From NCBI GenBank assembly GCA_902580445.1, contig CACHKQ010000002.1, positions 38,784 to 102,783 on the forward strand: DNA of 64,000 nt. The letters are read 5' to 3'. A program made the position numbers and the translations under genes. Numbering within the stretch: position 1 is the first letter of the stretch; the number at the start of each line of letters is the position of its first letter. Shown here piece after piece: positions 10,592-20,207 of this stretch. The notes beneath the pieces are model-generated. The model saw nothing but the letters and a program-made list of their open reading frames with translations. It had not been told where the DNA came from and ran no database searches. Origin of the DNA: an uncultured Pelagibacteraceae bacterium (lineage in GTDB: Bacteria > Pseudomonadota > Alphaproteobacteria > Pelagibacterales > Pelagibacteraceae).

Positions 10592-11891
10592 CTTATTAAA
10601 AAAAATTTTACCTAAAAGATTATTTTATAGAGCATTAATTATTGTTGCTGCTCCAATTATAATTTTACAATTAACAATTTCGATAGTTTTTTTTGATAGT
10701 ATTTGGATTAAAGCAAATAAGGGTATGACCAAATCTCTTGTGGGTGAAGTCAAAACATTATTTGACTCTTTAAATTCGGCAGATACTGATACAGTTATAT
10801 TTTTAACAAATTTATATAAAAAAAATTTTGATTTTGTAATTAATATAAAAAAATCAGAAAGCTTGCCAACTACAAAATCAGACAGACGTTTCAGTCCAAT
10901 GGATAGATCACTTAGAAGAGAGTTAAAACCCATATTTGGAAATAATTATTGGTTTGATACTGTAACTTTTATAGATCTTGTTGATCTTAGAATTGGAACT
11001 AATGATCAAATAATTCAAATCTTTTTTCCAAAAAGCAAAATTGCTCCATCATCTGTAAGGGTCTTTGTGTTATGGATAACTCTGCCTTCATTAATTTTAA
11101 TTCTTATTGCAATTCTCTTTTTGAGAAATCAAACTCGACCGATAGTAAAGTTGTCAAAAGCTGCAGAGAGATTTGGAAGAGGTGAAAAGGTTGATGATCT
11201 GAGACCATCAGGTGCATCTGAAATTAGAAAAGCCACAATAGAATTTGATAAAATGATGAAAAGGATTAACAAACATTTAAATCAACGATCTGAGATGCTG
11301 TCAGGTATAAGCCATGACTTAAGAACTCCTTTAACTAGACTAAAATTACAATTAGCTATGACTGATAAAAAAGACAATTCAAAGAAAATGGCTTCTGACA
11401 TCGATGAAATGGAAAAAATGCTTAATGATTATCTTCAATATGCAAAGTCACAATCTGAGGAAGATTATGTTGAAATACATATAAATGAATTAGTTTTAGA
11501 TATATTAAGAAATTTCGACAGTTCTAAATATGAATGTAAAATTATTGAAAAAGTTAAAATATATGGAAGAAAAAATTTATTAAGAAGGAGTTTATCAAAC
11601 ATAGTGGAAAATGGTCTTTCCTACGGGGATAAAATTTATGTCGAGATAAAAAAATCTGTTGGAAACGCAATTGTGACAATTCAGGATAATGGTCCAGGTC
11701 TCCCAAAAAAAGAATACGAAAATGTTTTTAAACCTTTTTACAGAGTAGATAAAAGTAGAAGTTTAAATAGATCTGGTGTTGGTCTGGGACTTTCTATATC
11801 CCAGGATATAGTAAAGTCACATGGAGGTAACATTTCGTTATCTGAAAGTAAGTTTAAGGGTTTAGCAGTTAAGGTCTCTTTACCGTTTTAG
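10572..11891 (+). CDS. EnvZ-like sensor histidine kinase
   Basis: This is a 439-residue inner-membrane kinase. It has a transmembrane helix near residues 19-40, a periplasmic loop of about 120 residues, a second helix near residues 160-182, a HAMP region (RPIVKLSKAAERFGRGE), the H-box SGISHDLRTPLTRLKLQL near residue 247, an N-box (RRSLSNIVENGLSYG), and G-boxes DNGPGLP and GVGLGLSI. It presumably phosphorylates the adjoining OmpR-type regulator. The signal is unknown. Its 3' end overlaps the convergent ubiK gene by 12 bases. Confidence 0.92.
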   Translation: MSFGLNNLLKKILPKRLFYRALIIVAAPIIILQLTISIVFFDSIWIKANKGMTKSLVGEVKTLFDSLNSADTDTVIFLTNLYKKNFDFVINIKKSESLPTTKSDRRFSPMDRSLRRELKPIFGNNYWFDTVTFIDLVDLRIGTNDQIIQIFFPKSKIAPSSVRVFVLWITLPSLILILIAILFLRNQTRPIVKLSKAAERFGRGEKVDDLRPSGASEIRKATIEFDKMMKRINKHLNQRSEMLSGISHDLRTPLTRLKLQLAMTDKKDNSKKMASDIDEMEKMLNDYLQYAKSQSEEDYVEIHINELVLDILRNFDSSKYECKIIEKVKIYGRKNLLRRSLSNIVENGLSYGDKIYVEIKKSVGNAIVTIQDNGPGLPKKEYENVFKPFYRVDKSRSLNRSGVGLGLSISQDIVKSHGGNISLSESKFKGLAVKVSLPF

Positions 11892-12116
11892 TTTTTTTTG
11901 TTTTTTTTTTAATTCATTAATTTCTTTTTGTTGTTTTTCAATAATTTTTTTTAAGATTATAAATTCATTTTTTGTAACCAAATCTAGTTTACTCACAAAG
12001 TCTTCTTTTTTAAATTTTAAAGATGTTGCAATCTCTTTTCTTAAATCTTTAGAAGTAATAAGACCTGCTTCAATAAAACCTGATATCATTTTGAGAATTT
12101 TTTGAGAATTATTCAT
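11880..12116 (-). CDS. ubiK: UbiK / BMFP-domain accessory factor
   Basis: This is a 78-residue protein of the YqiC/UbiK (BMFP) family. An amphipathic N-terminal helix is followed by a Lys/Glu-rich C-terminal coiled coil (KKIIEKQQKEINELKKKQKK). In enterobacteria UbiK is an accessory factor of aerobic ubiquinone synthesis. Assignment rests on length, helix plus coiled-coil layout and the MISGFIEAGLITSKDLRKEI segment. It is convergent with, and overlaps, the kinase gene. Confidence 0.65.
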   Translation of the reverse strand: MNNSQKILKMISGFIEAGLITSKDLRKEIATSLKFKKEDFVSKLDLVTKNEFIILKKIIEKQQKEINELKKKQKKLKR

Positions 12117-12169
12117 AATTTTACTTTAAATTATAAGTAATTTAATTTCAATTGTGATAAATTTAACAA

Positions 12170-12961
12170 ATGGTTAATAATTTGAATCCGGTTCTGATCG
12201 ATTTAGGAGTTATCAAAATTCATTGGTATTCTCTGGCATATATATTTGGCATATTAATTGGCTGGTGGTATGGGAGATTTTTAATTAAAAAAAAAGTTAG
12301 ATTTATCGATCAAGAAAATTATATAAAAAATTTTGATGATTTAATTTCTTACATAATTATTGGCGTAATTATTGGTGGAAGATTGGGATATGTAATATTT
12401 TATAATCCTTTATATTTTATTAAAAACCCTATTGAAATTTTTAAATTATGGGAAGGTGGAATGTCTTTTCACGGAGGATTAATAGGTGTTATTGTAAGCA
12501 CCTATATTTTTTCAAAACTCAAAAAACTTAATTACAAAATATATTTTGATCTAATTTGCTGTGTGGCGCCTATTGGAATTTTTTTGGGGAGAGTTGCAAA
12601 TTTTATAAACAGTGAACTTTATGGGACACCCACAGAAAAACCTTGGGGAGTTATTTTTCCGAAAATTGATAATTTAACTAGACACCCCTCACAACTCTAT
12701 GAGGCATTTTTAGAGGGAATTATTTTATTCATATTAATAAATTTTTTATTCTTAAAAAAGAAATTAAATTACGGGATAATATCTTTCATATTTTTAATTT
12801 CATACAGTTTTTTTAGAATTTTAGTTGAACAATTTAGAGAGCCTGACAAACATATTGGATATATTTTTAATTTTATGAGTCTTGGTTCTTTACTAAGTAT
12901 TGCTATGATAATTTTTGCTTTTATATTTGTTTCAAAAATTAACTCAAATGAAAAAAATTAA
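12170..12961 (+). CDS. lgt: Prolipoprotein diacylglyceryl transferase
   Basis: Lgt attaches diacylglycerol from phosphatidylglycerol to the lipobox Cys of prolipoproteins. It is a 263-residue polytopic membrane protein. Signatures are HGGLIG near residue 102, the Lgt motif GRVANFINSELYG near residue 140 and RHPSQLYEAFLEG near residue 172. lspA, the next enzyme in the pathway, is partly present at the far end of the window. The gene overlaps the following methyltransferase by 14 bases. Confidence 0.97.
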   Translation: MVNNLNPVLIDLGVIKIHWYSLAYIFGILIGWWYGRFLIKKKVRFIDQENYIKNFDDLISYIIIGVIIGGRLGYVIFYNPLYFIKNPIEIFKLWEGGMSFHGGLIGVIVSTYIFSKLKKLNYKIYFDLICCVAPIGIFLGRVANFINSELYGTPTEKPWGVIFPKIDNLTRHPSQLYEAFLEGIILFILINFLFLKKKLNYGIISFIFLISYSFFRILVEQFREPDKHIGYIFNFMSLGSLLSIAMIIFAFIFVSKINSNEKN

Positions 12962-14012
12962 TAAATTATTTTTAAAAAAAAAATCAATGCCATTGGATTC
13001 TTTTTTGGATAAAGTTCTTTACGACAGAGATTTTGGTTATTATCAAAAGAAAAATCCTTTTGGAGAAAAAGGAGATTTTATAACTGCTCCAAATATTTCT
13101 AATCTTTTTGGAGAAATGATAACTATTTGGTTAGTGAGTTTTTGGGAAAAATTGAGAAAACCAAAAAAAATTAATTTCATTGAAATGGGTCCAGGTAACG
13201 GAGATCTTTGTTTATCGATTTTACAAACATTAAAAAATTTTCCTCAAGTTTATAAATCTGTAAATATAATTCTTTATGAAAGAAGTGAAACATTAAAAAA
13301 AATACAGAAAAAAAGAATTAACACACAAAAAGTAAAATGGATTAAAAATTTAAAGCTAATTAAAGATGGGCCTGTTATATTTTTTGGAAATGAATTTTTA
13401 GATGCTCTACCTATAAAACAGTTTAAGAAAGTAAACGGAAAATTATTTGAAAAATACGTGGAAATTAATAAAAAAAATAATGTAAATTTTTTTTTTAGGA
13501 AATCTATCAAAAAACCAATAGCAAAACTAAAAAATTTTGAAGCTATAAAAAACAATATTATAATAGAATATCCAGAACATGGATTTAAGGAATTAAATGA
13601 GGTATGCAAAAAGATCAGACAATTAAATGGTGGTGCTCTTTTTATTGATTATGGATATATAAAAGAGCACAATTTTGATACGCTTCAATCAGTTAAAAAA
13701 CACAAATTTAACGATATTCTGCAAAACGTTAGTGAGGCTGATATTACTTCTTTAGTAAATTTTAATTTATACAAGGAATATTTTAATATGAAAAATTTAT
13801 GTGTAGATAAAATCATTTCTCAAAGTGAATTTCTTCAAAAACTGGGGATTATGGAAAGGTATAAAATATTATGTAATAAGTTAGATAATAATGAAAAATC
13901 AAATTTATATGGCAGAATAAGAAGGCTTATTCATCCTAAAATGATGGGAGAAAATTTCAAAGTTATTTTTGCAAAAAATAAAAAATGTAGTTTCACTATA
14001 GACCTAAACTAA
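12948..14012 (+). CDS. MidA/NDUFAF7-like SAM-dependent methyltransferase (DUF185)
   Basis: This is a class I methyltransferase of about 354 residues. The N-terminal DRDFGYYQKKNPFGEKGDFITAPN and the SAM-binding EMGPGNGDL are diagnostic of the MidA/NDUFAF7 family. The mitochondrial member methylates an arginine in complex I subunit NDUFS2; the bacterial substrate is less clear. The ORF track starts at 12915, but the ATG at 12948 (MKKINKLFLKKKS) fits better. The downstream gene starts inside its stop codon (TAATG). Confidence 0.85.
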   Translation: MKKINKLFLKKKSMPLDSFLDKVLYDRDFGYYQKKNPFGEKGDFITAPNISNLFGEMITIWLVSFWEKLRKPKKINFIEMGPGNGDLCLSILQTLKNFPQVYKSVNIILYERSETLKKIQKKRINTQKVKWIKNLKLIKDGPVIFFGNEFLDALPIKQFKKVNGKLFEKYVEINKKNNVNFFFRKSIKKPIAKLKNFEAIKNNIIIEYPEHGFKELNEVCKKIRQLNGGALFIDYGYIKEHNFDTLQSVKKHKFNDILQNVSEADITSLVNFNLYKEYFNMKNLCVDKIISQSEFLQKLGIMERYKILCNKLDNNEKSNLYGRIRRLIHPKMMGENFKVIFAKNKKCSFTIDLN

Positions 14013-14776
14013 TGTTTTATTCAAAAAATTTAATGAGTGAAGTTAATGTAAAACATTGCTTCTTCTCAAGAAAAAATGGCGTCTCCAAAGGAATATATGA
14101 AAGTTTAAATTGTGGTATTGGAAGTAAAGATGACATTAATAATGTTAAAAAAAATTTGGAGATAGTTTCTAAAAATTTCAATATCCAAAGTAGTAAATTG
14201 GCACTAATGAATCAGACTCATAGTAATAAAGTTATATTTATTAAGGATTTAAATAATTTAAAAAGATTTGATTGTGACGCCTTATTGACAAGTAATGACG
14301 ACATTGCTCTTTGCGTATTAACTGCAGATTGTGCGCCAATATTAATTTACGAAACCAAAAAAAAAATAGTGGGATGCATACATGCTGGTTGGAAGGGAGC
14401 ATTTTTTGGTATTATTGAAAATACGATATTAAAATTGTCAGAAATAGGTGGAGATAAAAATAAATTAGCTGTAACTGTAGGGCCTTGTATATCTCAAAAT
14501 AATTATGAAGTTAAAAAAGGTTTTTATTCAAATTTTATGTCTCAGTCTAAACAAAACGAAAAATTCTTTGAAGAAATGGGAAATGAGAAATTTAGATTCA
14601 ATTTACGAGCATATATAAATAAAAAATTTCAAGATTTAGGTGTTCAAACGATTGATAATATTGCAGTGGATAGTTTTGCCTCTGAGAACGAATATTTTAG
14701 CCATAGAAGGGCCAAAAAGTTAGGTCAAGATGACTACGGAAGATGTATATCAGCAATTAGAAAAATTACTTTATAA
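14012..14776 (+). CDS. pgeF: Purine nucleoside phosphorylase-like YfiH/PgeF protein
   Basis: This is a 254-residue protein of the multicopper-polyphenol-oxidoreductase-like YfiH family. The family is now linked to purine nucleoside metabolism and to editing of peptidoglycan precursors. Visible motifs are NQTHSNKV near residue 68, the zinc-ligand segment LTADCAPIL near residue 106, and HAGWKGAFFG near residue 127. The C-terminal part ends with SHRRAKKLGQDDYGRCISAI. The start overlaps the previous stop by one base, so it is co-translated with the methyltransferase. Confidence 0.9.
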   Translation: MFYSKNLMSEVNVKHCFFSRKNGVSKGIYESLNCGIGSKDDINNVKKNLEIVSKNFNIQSSKLALMNQTHSNKVIFIKDLNNLKRFDCDALLTSNDDIALCVLTADCAPILIYETKKKIVGCIHAGWKGAFFGIIENTILKLSEIGGDKNKLAVTVGPCISQNNYEVKKGFYSNFMSQSKQNEKFFEEMGNEKFRFNLRAYINKKFQDLGVQTIDNIAVDSFASENEYFSHRRAKKLGQDDYGRCISAIRKITL

Positions 14777-14782
14777 AATTAA

Positions 14783-14811
14783 TTGAAAATTTGACTCATT
14801 GGATGTATAGA
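14783..14811 (+). promoter_or_regulatory. Putative sigma-70 promoter of prs
   Basis: TTGAAA, a 17-base spacer and TATAGA lie in the 46-base gap before prs. Spacing is ideal. The transcript would start only about five to eight bases before the ATG, giving a very short leader. Confidence 0.4.
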
Positions 14812-14822
14812 TAGTTTTCCTA

Positions 14823-15755
14823 ATGAAAATTTTATCAGGAACAAGCAACCCTTCATTAAGCAAAAGTATCAGTAAACAGCTTAAGCTTAAATTAATTAAC
14901 ACAAATATCAAAAATTTTTCAGATGGAGAAATATATGTTGAGATTAATGAAAATATAAGGGGAAATAGTGTATTTGTAGTTCAATCTACATCTACCCCAG
15001 CAAATGATAATTTGATGGAATTACTCTTATGTATAGATGCCTTAAAAAGATCGTCGGCCAAAAGCGTTACAGCAGTAATTCCATATTTTGGTTACGCAAG
15101 GCAAGATAGAAAAGTTGTACCTAGAACTTCAATTTCTGCAAAGGTAGTATCAAACTTAATTACAAAAGCAGGTGCTAATAGAATTGTGACAGTAGATTTA
15201 CATGCTGGTCAGATTCAAGGTTTTTTTGACATGCCAGTAGATAATTTATTTACAACTCCTTTATTTGCAAGATATATAAAAAAAAATATTAAAAGCAAAA
15301 ATTTAATATGTGTGTCTCCTGATGCAGGTGGAATTGAAAGAACAAGAGGTTTGGCGAAAAAAATAAATGCTGACTTGGCGATTATAGATAAAAGGAGACC
15401 GCAAGCTGGAAAGTCTCAAGTTATGAATGTTATTGGTGAAATAAAAAATAAAAATTGTATAATTGTGGATGATATTATTGATAGTGGGGGGACAATAGTA
15501 AATGCTGTTGAAGCCTTAATTAAAAAAGGAGCTAAGGATGTCCATGTTTTCGTAACGCATGCTGTTCTTAGCGGAGATGCAGTAAATAAAATTAAAAAGT
15601 CTAAAATAAAAAAATTAATTATTACTGATACTATAGATAATAGTAGAAGAATAAAAAATGTTGGTAAAATACAAGTATTATCAATTGCACCTCTTATGGC
15701 AGAAGCAATAAAAAGGATTTCAAACTCTACATCTGTGTCAGATCTCTTTAATTAA
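14823..15755 (+). CDS. prs: Ribose-phosphate pyrophosphokinase
   Basis: Prs makes PRPP from ribose-5-phosphate and ATP for nucleotide, His and Trp synthesis. At 310 residues it is full length. It opens with ILSGTSNPSLSKSISKQL. Motifs include DGEIYVEINENIRG, YFGYARQDRK near residue 95, VDLHAGQIQGFFD near residue 128 and the PRPP-binding loop IVDDIIDSGGTIV near residue 217. It sits upstream of rplY, pth and ychF on the same strand. Confidence 0.98.
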   Translation: MKILSGTSNPSLSKSISKQLKLKLINTNIKNFSDGEIYVEINENIRGNSVFVVQSTSTPANDNLMELLLCIDALKRSSAKSVTAVIPYFGYARQDRKVVPRTSISAKVVSNLITKAGANRIVTVDLHAGQIQGFFDMPVDNLFTTPLFARYIKKNIKSKNLICVSPDAGGIERTRGLAKKINADLAIIDKRRPQAGKSQVMNVIGEIKNKNCIIVDDIIDSGGTIVNAVEALIKKGAKDVHVFVTHAVLSGDAVNKIKKSKIKKLIITDTIDNSRRIKNVGKIQVLSIAPLMAEAIKRISNSTSVSDLFN

Positions 15756-15798
15756 ACCCTTGTTTTATTCTAAAGTTGGGGTAAATTGGCTCATTCAA

Positions 15799-16551
15799 AT
15801 GACAAATAATTTAAAGGCCACTAAGAGAGAAACAAAAACTAAAGGCCAAATAAATATTTTAAGATCAAAAGGTTTTATACCAGCTATTTTATATGGCGGT
15901 AAAAGTCCGAATTTAAAATTAAGTATAAGTGAAAAATTTGTTGATGAAGTTTTAAGAACGGAAAATTTTTTGTCTACAGTGATAGATCTTGATATTGATG
16001 GAAAGAAAGAAAAAGTAATTCCTCGAGACGTTAGTTATCATGTTACGTCGGATAAACCTACTCACATTGATTTTATGCGAATTGTTCAAGGTTCAAATAT
16101 CATTTTAGAAATCCCAGTTAGATTTAAAAACAATGATCAGTGTAGCGGTCTTAAAAAAGGCGGCGTTTTAAATATTGTAAGAAGAAAAATTGAACTAAAA
16201 TGTCAGGCAGAAAGTATACCTGAAAATATTGATGTAGATTTAGCTGGTTTAGATATTGGTACAAGTATAAGAATATCTTCTGTTACACTTCCTCAAAATG
16301 CAGAATTAACAATTACAGATAGAGATTTTGTGGTGGCCACAATAGCTGCACCGACAATTGTAAAAGAACCTGAAAAACCAGCTGAAGAAACTGCTGCTGA
16401 AGGGGAAGGTGGTCAAGAGACTTCTGCTGAGGGTGCAGATACAACAACGGCAGGTAAAGAAGGTGAAGCTTCTAAGAAAGACGATAAAGGCAAAGACCCT
16501 GCACCAGATAAAAAACAGTCTGGTGAGAAAAAAACTCCTGATAAAAAATAA
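15799..16551 (+). CDS. rplY: 50S ribosomal protein L25/Ctc with long charged tail
   Basis: This is the 5S-rRNA-binding ribosomal protein of the TL5/Ctc type. An N-terminal L25 domain (RSKGFIPAILYGGK) is followed by a beta-domain (SDKPTHIDFMRI). The last 65 or so residues are a low-complexity tail rich in Glu, Lys, Ala, Thr and Pro (EETAAEGEGGQETSAEG, then KKDDKGKDPAPDKK). The ORF track begins at a TTG at 15760; the conserved start is the ATG at 15799 (MTNNLKATKRETK). rplY-pth-ychF is a common bacterial order. Confidence 0.93.
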   Translation: MTNNLKATKRETKTKGQINILRSKGFIPAILYGGKSPNLKLSISEKFVDEVLRTENFLSTVIDLDIDGKKEKVIPRDVSYHVTSDKPTHIDFMRIVQGSNIILEIPVRFKNNDQCSGLKKGGVLNIVRRKIELKCQAESIPENIDVDLAGLDIGTSIRISSVTLPQNAELTITDRDFVVATIAAPTIVKEPEKPAEETAAEGEGGQETSAEGADTTTAGKEGEASKKDDKGKDPAPDKKQSGEKKTPDKK

Positions 16552-16557
16552 ATATTT

Positions 16558-17130
16558 ATGCTTTTGCTTGTAGGTTTAGGAAACCCCGGTCCGAATAATA
16601 CAAACAATAGACATAATATTGGTTTTAAAATTATAGATGCAATAAACTCTGAATTTAGTCTGTCAAAACAAAAACCTAAATTTAAAGGGCTTTTAACAAC
16701 TGGAAATATTCAAGATAAAAAAGTTTATGCGATTAAACCATTAACTTTTATGAACAATTCTGGAGTTTGTATCAAAGAACTTATTGATTATTTTAAAATT
16801 GATGCAAAAAATGTAATAGTTTTTCATGACGATTTAGATATAGACCTAGGAAAAGTAAAAGCTAAATTTGGTGGAACTAGTGCGGGTCATAATGGTATTG
16901 AATCTATTGATAAATTTATTGGTAAAGATTATTCAAGAGTAAGAATTGGAATTGGTCGACCTGAACAAAAAAGTAAAGTTAACAATCATGTCTTAGAAGA
17001 TTTTAATGAAAATGAAGAAGATAGAATTAAAGATATTACTAAAAATATTGTTAAATTAATTCCGGCTTTAATTAACAAAGAAATGGATTTATTTTCAAGT
17101 AAGGTAAACCAGAATTTGAATGGGATTTAA
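16558..17130 (+). CDS. pth: Peptidyl-tRNA hydrolase
   Basis: Pth recycles peptidyl-tRNAs released from stalled ribosomes. It has 190 residues. Signatures are LLVGLGNPGPNNTNNRHNIGF at the N-terminus, with the catalytic His in that segment, KPLTFMNNSG near residue 60, and FHDDLDIDLGKVKAKFGGTSAGHNGI near residue 84. It is six bases after rplY and overlaps ychF by 11 bases. Confidence 0.97.
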   Translation: MLLLVGLGNPGPNNTNNRHNIGFKIIDAINSEFSLSKQKPKFKGLLTTGNIQDKKVYAIKPLTFMNNSGVCIKELIDYFKIDAKNVIVFHDDLDIDLGKVKAKFGGTSAGHNGIESIDKFIGKDYSRVRIGIGRPEQKSKVNNHVLEDFNENEEDRIKDITKNIVKLIPALINKEMDLFSSKVNQNLNGI

Positions 17131-18193
17131 GTGTGGTATCGTTGGATTGCCTAATGTTGGTAAATCTACATTGTTTAATGCTTTAACTTCATCAAAAAAC
17201 GCACAAGCAGAAAACTTTCCATTTTGTACTATCGATCCAAACATAGGTATAGTAGATGTTCCAGATACTCGTTTAAACAATCTATCAGTAATTTCAAAAT
17301 CTAGTAAAAAAATTAATGCAAATATAACATTTGTTGATATCGCTGGACTTGTTAAAGGCGCATCAAAAGGTGAAGGTTTAGGAAATAAATTTCTTTCACA
17401 TATTAGGGAGGTAGATGCAATAGTTCACCTAGTAAGATGCTTTGACTCGGAAAATATACAGCATGTAAATAAAAGGATTGATCCTATAAATGATTTGGAG
17501 ACGATAAAAACTGAAATATTGCTTGCTGATATTAAGCAAATAGAGAAGAAACTCGAAAAAAATGCAAAAAAAAAATTAACTGAAAAACAAATTAAATTGC
17601 TAAATGAAATTTTAGCTCGACTCAATGAAGCTAAATCTTTTGATATAAGTTATGATTCGGAAAGTAAAAAATTTCTTACAGAAATCGGGCTTATATCAAA
17701 CAAACCATATATTATCGTATGTAATGTCGATGAGCAGAGTGTGAGGGATGGAAATAATTATACAAAGCTTTTAAAAGAAAAGTATTCAAATCAAAAATTT
17801 GTTTCTATTTGTGCTGATATAGAGAGCCAAATAATAGACCTTAAGCCTGATGAAAGAGAAAATTACATGAAAAATATAGGTTTGGAAAAAACTGGTTTAG
17901 ATAAACTGATTACATCTGGATACGATTTGCTCAATTTAAATACTTTTTTTACCTCTGGTCCTAAAGAAACAAGAGCTTGGACTATTAAAAAAAATACTGC
18001 AGCTCAAAAAGCAGCAGGAGTAATACATAGTGACTTTGAAAAAAATTTTATAAGGGCAGAAGTAGTATCTTATGATGACTTTAAGAAATATGGAAGCTTT
18101 GAAAAAGCAAAAGAAAATGGAAAATTAAGAGTAGAAGGTAAAAATTATTTTGTTAATGATGGTGATGTTTTAATTTTCAGGGTCAATCCTTGA
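17120..18193 (+). CDS. ychF: Ribosome-binding ATPase YchF
   Basis: This is an Obg-family P-loop protein of 357 residues that prefers ATP. It has the Walker A motif GLPNVGKSTLFNAL near residue 8, the switch DIAGLVKGASKGEGLG, NVDE in place of the NKxD guanine motif, and a C-terminal TGS domain ending [13 protein letters not shown]. It overlaps pth at its start. Its last 24 bases overlap the convergent petC gene. Confidence 0.96.
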   Translation: MGFKCGIVGLPNVGKSTLFNALTSSKNAQAENFPFCTIDPNIGIVDVPDTRLNNLSVISKSSKKINANITFVDIAGLVKGASKGEGLGNKFLSHIREVDAIVHLVRCFDSENIQHVNKRIDPINDLETIKTEILLADIKQIEKKLEKNAKKKLTEKQIKLLNEILARLNEAKSFDISYDSESKKFLTEIGLISNKPYIIVCNVDEQSVRDGNNYTKLLKEKYSNQKFVSICADIESQIIDLKPDERENYMKNIGLEKTGLDKLITSGYDLLNLNTFFTSGPKETRAWTIKKNTAAQKAAGVIHSDFEKNFIRAEVVSYDDFKKYGSFEKAKENGKLRVEGKNYFVNDGDVLIFRVNP

Positions 18194-18961
18194 CCATAGT
18201 CTACGCATACTAAAATATACCAAGGTAGATAAAATTATTAGAAAAATCACAACTTTAAATCCTAATTTATGTCGTGTTTCCAAATGAGGTTCGGCTGACC
18301 AGGTAAGGAAAGTTGTAACATCTTTTGCCATTTGAGACTGAGTTGCTTTTGTTCCATCGGCATAAGAAACTAGATCGTCTGCAAGTGGATTTGACATTTT
18401 AATCTTGTTACCGTCCATGTATTTGTTGTAGTAGACCCCGTCCTCTAATTGAAAATCAGCAGGTGGTTCTGTATAGCCCATTAAAACTGCATAAATATAG
18501 TCAGCGCCGCCCTTACGTGCTTTTACTAAAACCGACATATCTGGTGGATAAGCTCCGCCATTAGCTGCGGTCGCAGCCTCAATATTTGGATAGGGCGATA
18601 CAAATTTGTCAGAAGGTCTTCCTGGTCTTGTGAACATTTCTCCATCACTATTTGGACCATCGGTTACTTCAAAATTAGCTGCTATTGCTTTTACTTGCTC
18701 AACAGAAAATTCTGGTCCGCCTTTTTCACCAAGGTTTCTATAACTTAAAAGGTTCATAGAATGACATGATGCGCAAACCTCGGTATAAACTTGATATCCT
18801 CTTTGTAAAGCGCTTCTATCAAATGTTCCCGTTATTCCTTTAAAGCTCCAATCATATTTTGGAATTTTCATCTCTTCGGCGTATGAAAAATTTGTAATAA
18901 TAAAAAAGAATAATAGAAAGCTTAGAGAAGATCTTTTAAATTTACACATCTCTTTTGTCAC
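18170..18961 (-). CDS. petC: Cytochrome c1 of the bc1 complex
   Basis: This is the haem c subunit of ubiquinol:cytochrome c oxidoreductase. A signal peptide ([19 protein letters not shown]) is followed by the haem-binding [14 protein letters not shown] near residue 63. A likely Met ligand region precedes the C-terminal membrane anchor ([20 protein letters not shown]). At 263 residues it is complete. Its start overlaps petB by 20 bases. Its 3' end overlaps ychF by 24 bases. Confidence 0.97.
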   Translation of the reverse strand: MTKEMCKFKRSSLSFLLFFFIITNFSYAEEMKIPKYDWSFKGITGTFDRSALQRGYQVYTEVCASCHSMNLLSYRNLGEKGGPEFSVEQVKAIAANFEVTDGPNSDGEMFTRPGRPSDKFVSPYPNIEAATAANGGAYPPDMSVLVKARKGGADYIYAVLMGYTEPPADFQLEDGVYYNKYMDGNKIKMSNPLADDLVSYADGTKATQSQMAKDVTTFLTWSAEPHLETRHKLGFKVVIFLIILSTLVYFSMRRLWSRIDPEN

Positions 18962-20201
18962 TTTTGATAAACTCTGCTTTAGGCATTCCTGTTAAAACTG
19001 GCTCTGTTATACTTAGAGGGAGTGGTTGAGTTTTTTCAATTCTACTAAGTAATGGCAATACTACTAAAAAATGAGCAAAATAATAAATAGTGCCAACTCT
19101 AGCCACGAAAAGATATAAGCCCTCAGCTGGCATAGCGCCTACATAACCAAGCGCTAAAACATCAACTACAAGAACCCAGAAAAATATTTTGTTTAGAGGC
19201 CTAAAAACAGACGATCTTACTTTGCTACTATCAAGCCACGGTAATACCATCAAAATAAAAATTGATCCAAACATTAAAATAACTCCACCAAGCTTATCTG
19301 GTACTGAACGCAAAATAGCATAAAAAGGTAATAGGTACCATTCGGGTACGATATGTTTAGGTGTGACTAATGGATTGGCCTGGATGTAGTTATCGCTATG
19401 ACCAAGAACATTGGGTGCAAAAAATATGAAACCTGAAAAAATTATTAGAAAAATTAATAAAGCAAATAAATCTTTAATTGTTATATATGGATGAAAAGGA
19501 ACAGTGTCTTTTGATGGTTTTTTAACATCAATTCCTATCGGGTTATTATTCCCGGGCACATGTAAAGCCCAGATATGCAAAATAACTAAACCTAGAATTA
19601 AAAAAGGGAATAAATAATGTAAACTAAAAAATCTTGTTAAAGTTGGGTTATCAACTGAGTAACCCCCCCACAACCACGTAGTAATACTTTCTCCAACTAA
19701 AGGTATAGCACTAAACAAATTTGTAATTACTGTTGCTCCCCAAAAACTCATTTGGCCCCATGGTAATACGTAGCCCATGAAAGCTGTAGCCATCATAAGT
19801 AGATATATTATCATTCCAAGTATCCAAATAACTTCTCTTGGTGATTTGTATGACCCGTAAAACAATGATCTGAATATATGGATATAAACTGCTAAAAAAA
19901 ACATTGAAGCGCCATTACTGTGTATGTAACGGATTAACCATCCGTAGTTTACGTCTCTCATGATATGCTCCACACTATTAAATGCTAAATCTGCGTGGGC
20001 CACATAATGCATTGCTAATACGAGTCCGGTTATAATTTGTGACAATAAACAAAAAGTTAATATACCGCCAAATGTCCACCAATAGTTCAAGTTCTTTGGC
20101 GTTGGGTAATCTGTTAGATGAGAAGCTAAAGACAAAAGTGGCAGTCTATCGTTAAACCACTTTCCGAATTTTGATTTAGGAGTATATGTGTGATCACTCA
20201 T
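18942..20201 (-). CDS. petB: Cytochrome b of the bc1 complex
   Basis: This is the 419-residue polytopic subunit that carries haems bL and bH and both quinone sites. Haem-ligand His pairs are in [16 protein letters not shown] / [20 protein letters not shown] and [20 protein letters not shown]. The quinol-oxidation-site motif [16 protein letters not shown] is present. About eight transmembrane helices can be seen. It is the middle gene of petA-petB-petC. Confidence 0.98.
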   Translation of the reverse strand: MSDHTYTPKSKFGKWFNDRLPLLSLASHLTDYPTPKNLNYWWTFGGILTFCLLSQIITGLVLAMHYVAHADLAFNSVEHIMRDVNYGWLIRYIHSNGASMFFLAVYIHIFRSLFYGSYKSPREVIWILGMIIYLLMMATAFMGYVLPWGQMSFWGATVITNLFSAIPLVGESITTWLWGGYSVDNPTLTRFFSLHYLFPFLILGLVILHIWALHVPGNNNPIGIDVKKPSKDTVPFHPYITIKDLFALLIFLIIFSGFIFFAPNVLGHSDNYIQANPLVTPKHIVPEWYLLPFYAILRSVPDKLGGVILMFGSIFILMVLPWLDSSKVRSSVFRPLNKIFFWVLVVDVLALGYVGAMPAEGLYLFVARVGTIYYFAHFLVVLPLLSRIEKTQPLPLSITEPVLTGMPKAEFIKSDKRDV

Positions 20202-20207
20202 TTAAAA

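Noticed and set aside
15760-15798. Extended N-terminus of rplY from a TTG start
   Set aside because: The L25 family start matches the ATG at 15799. The added residues look like translated spacer.
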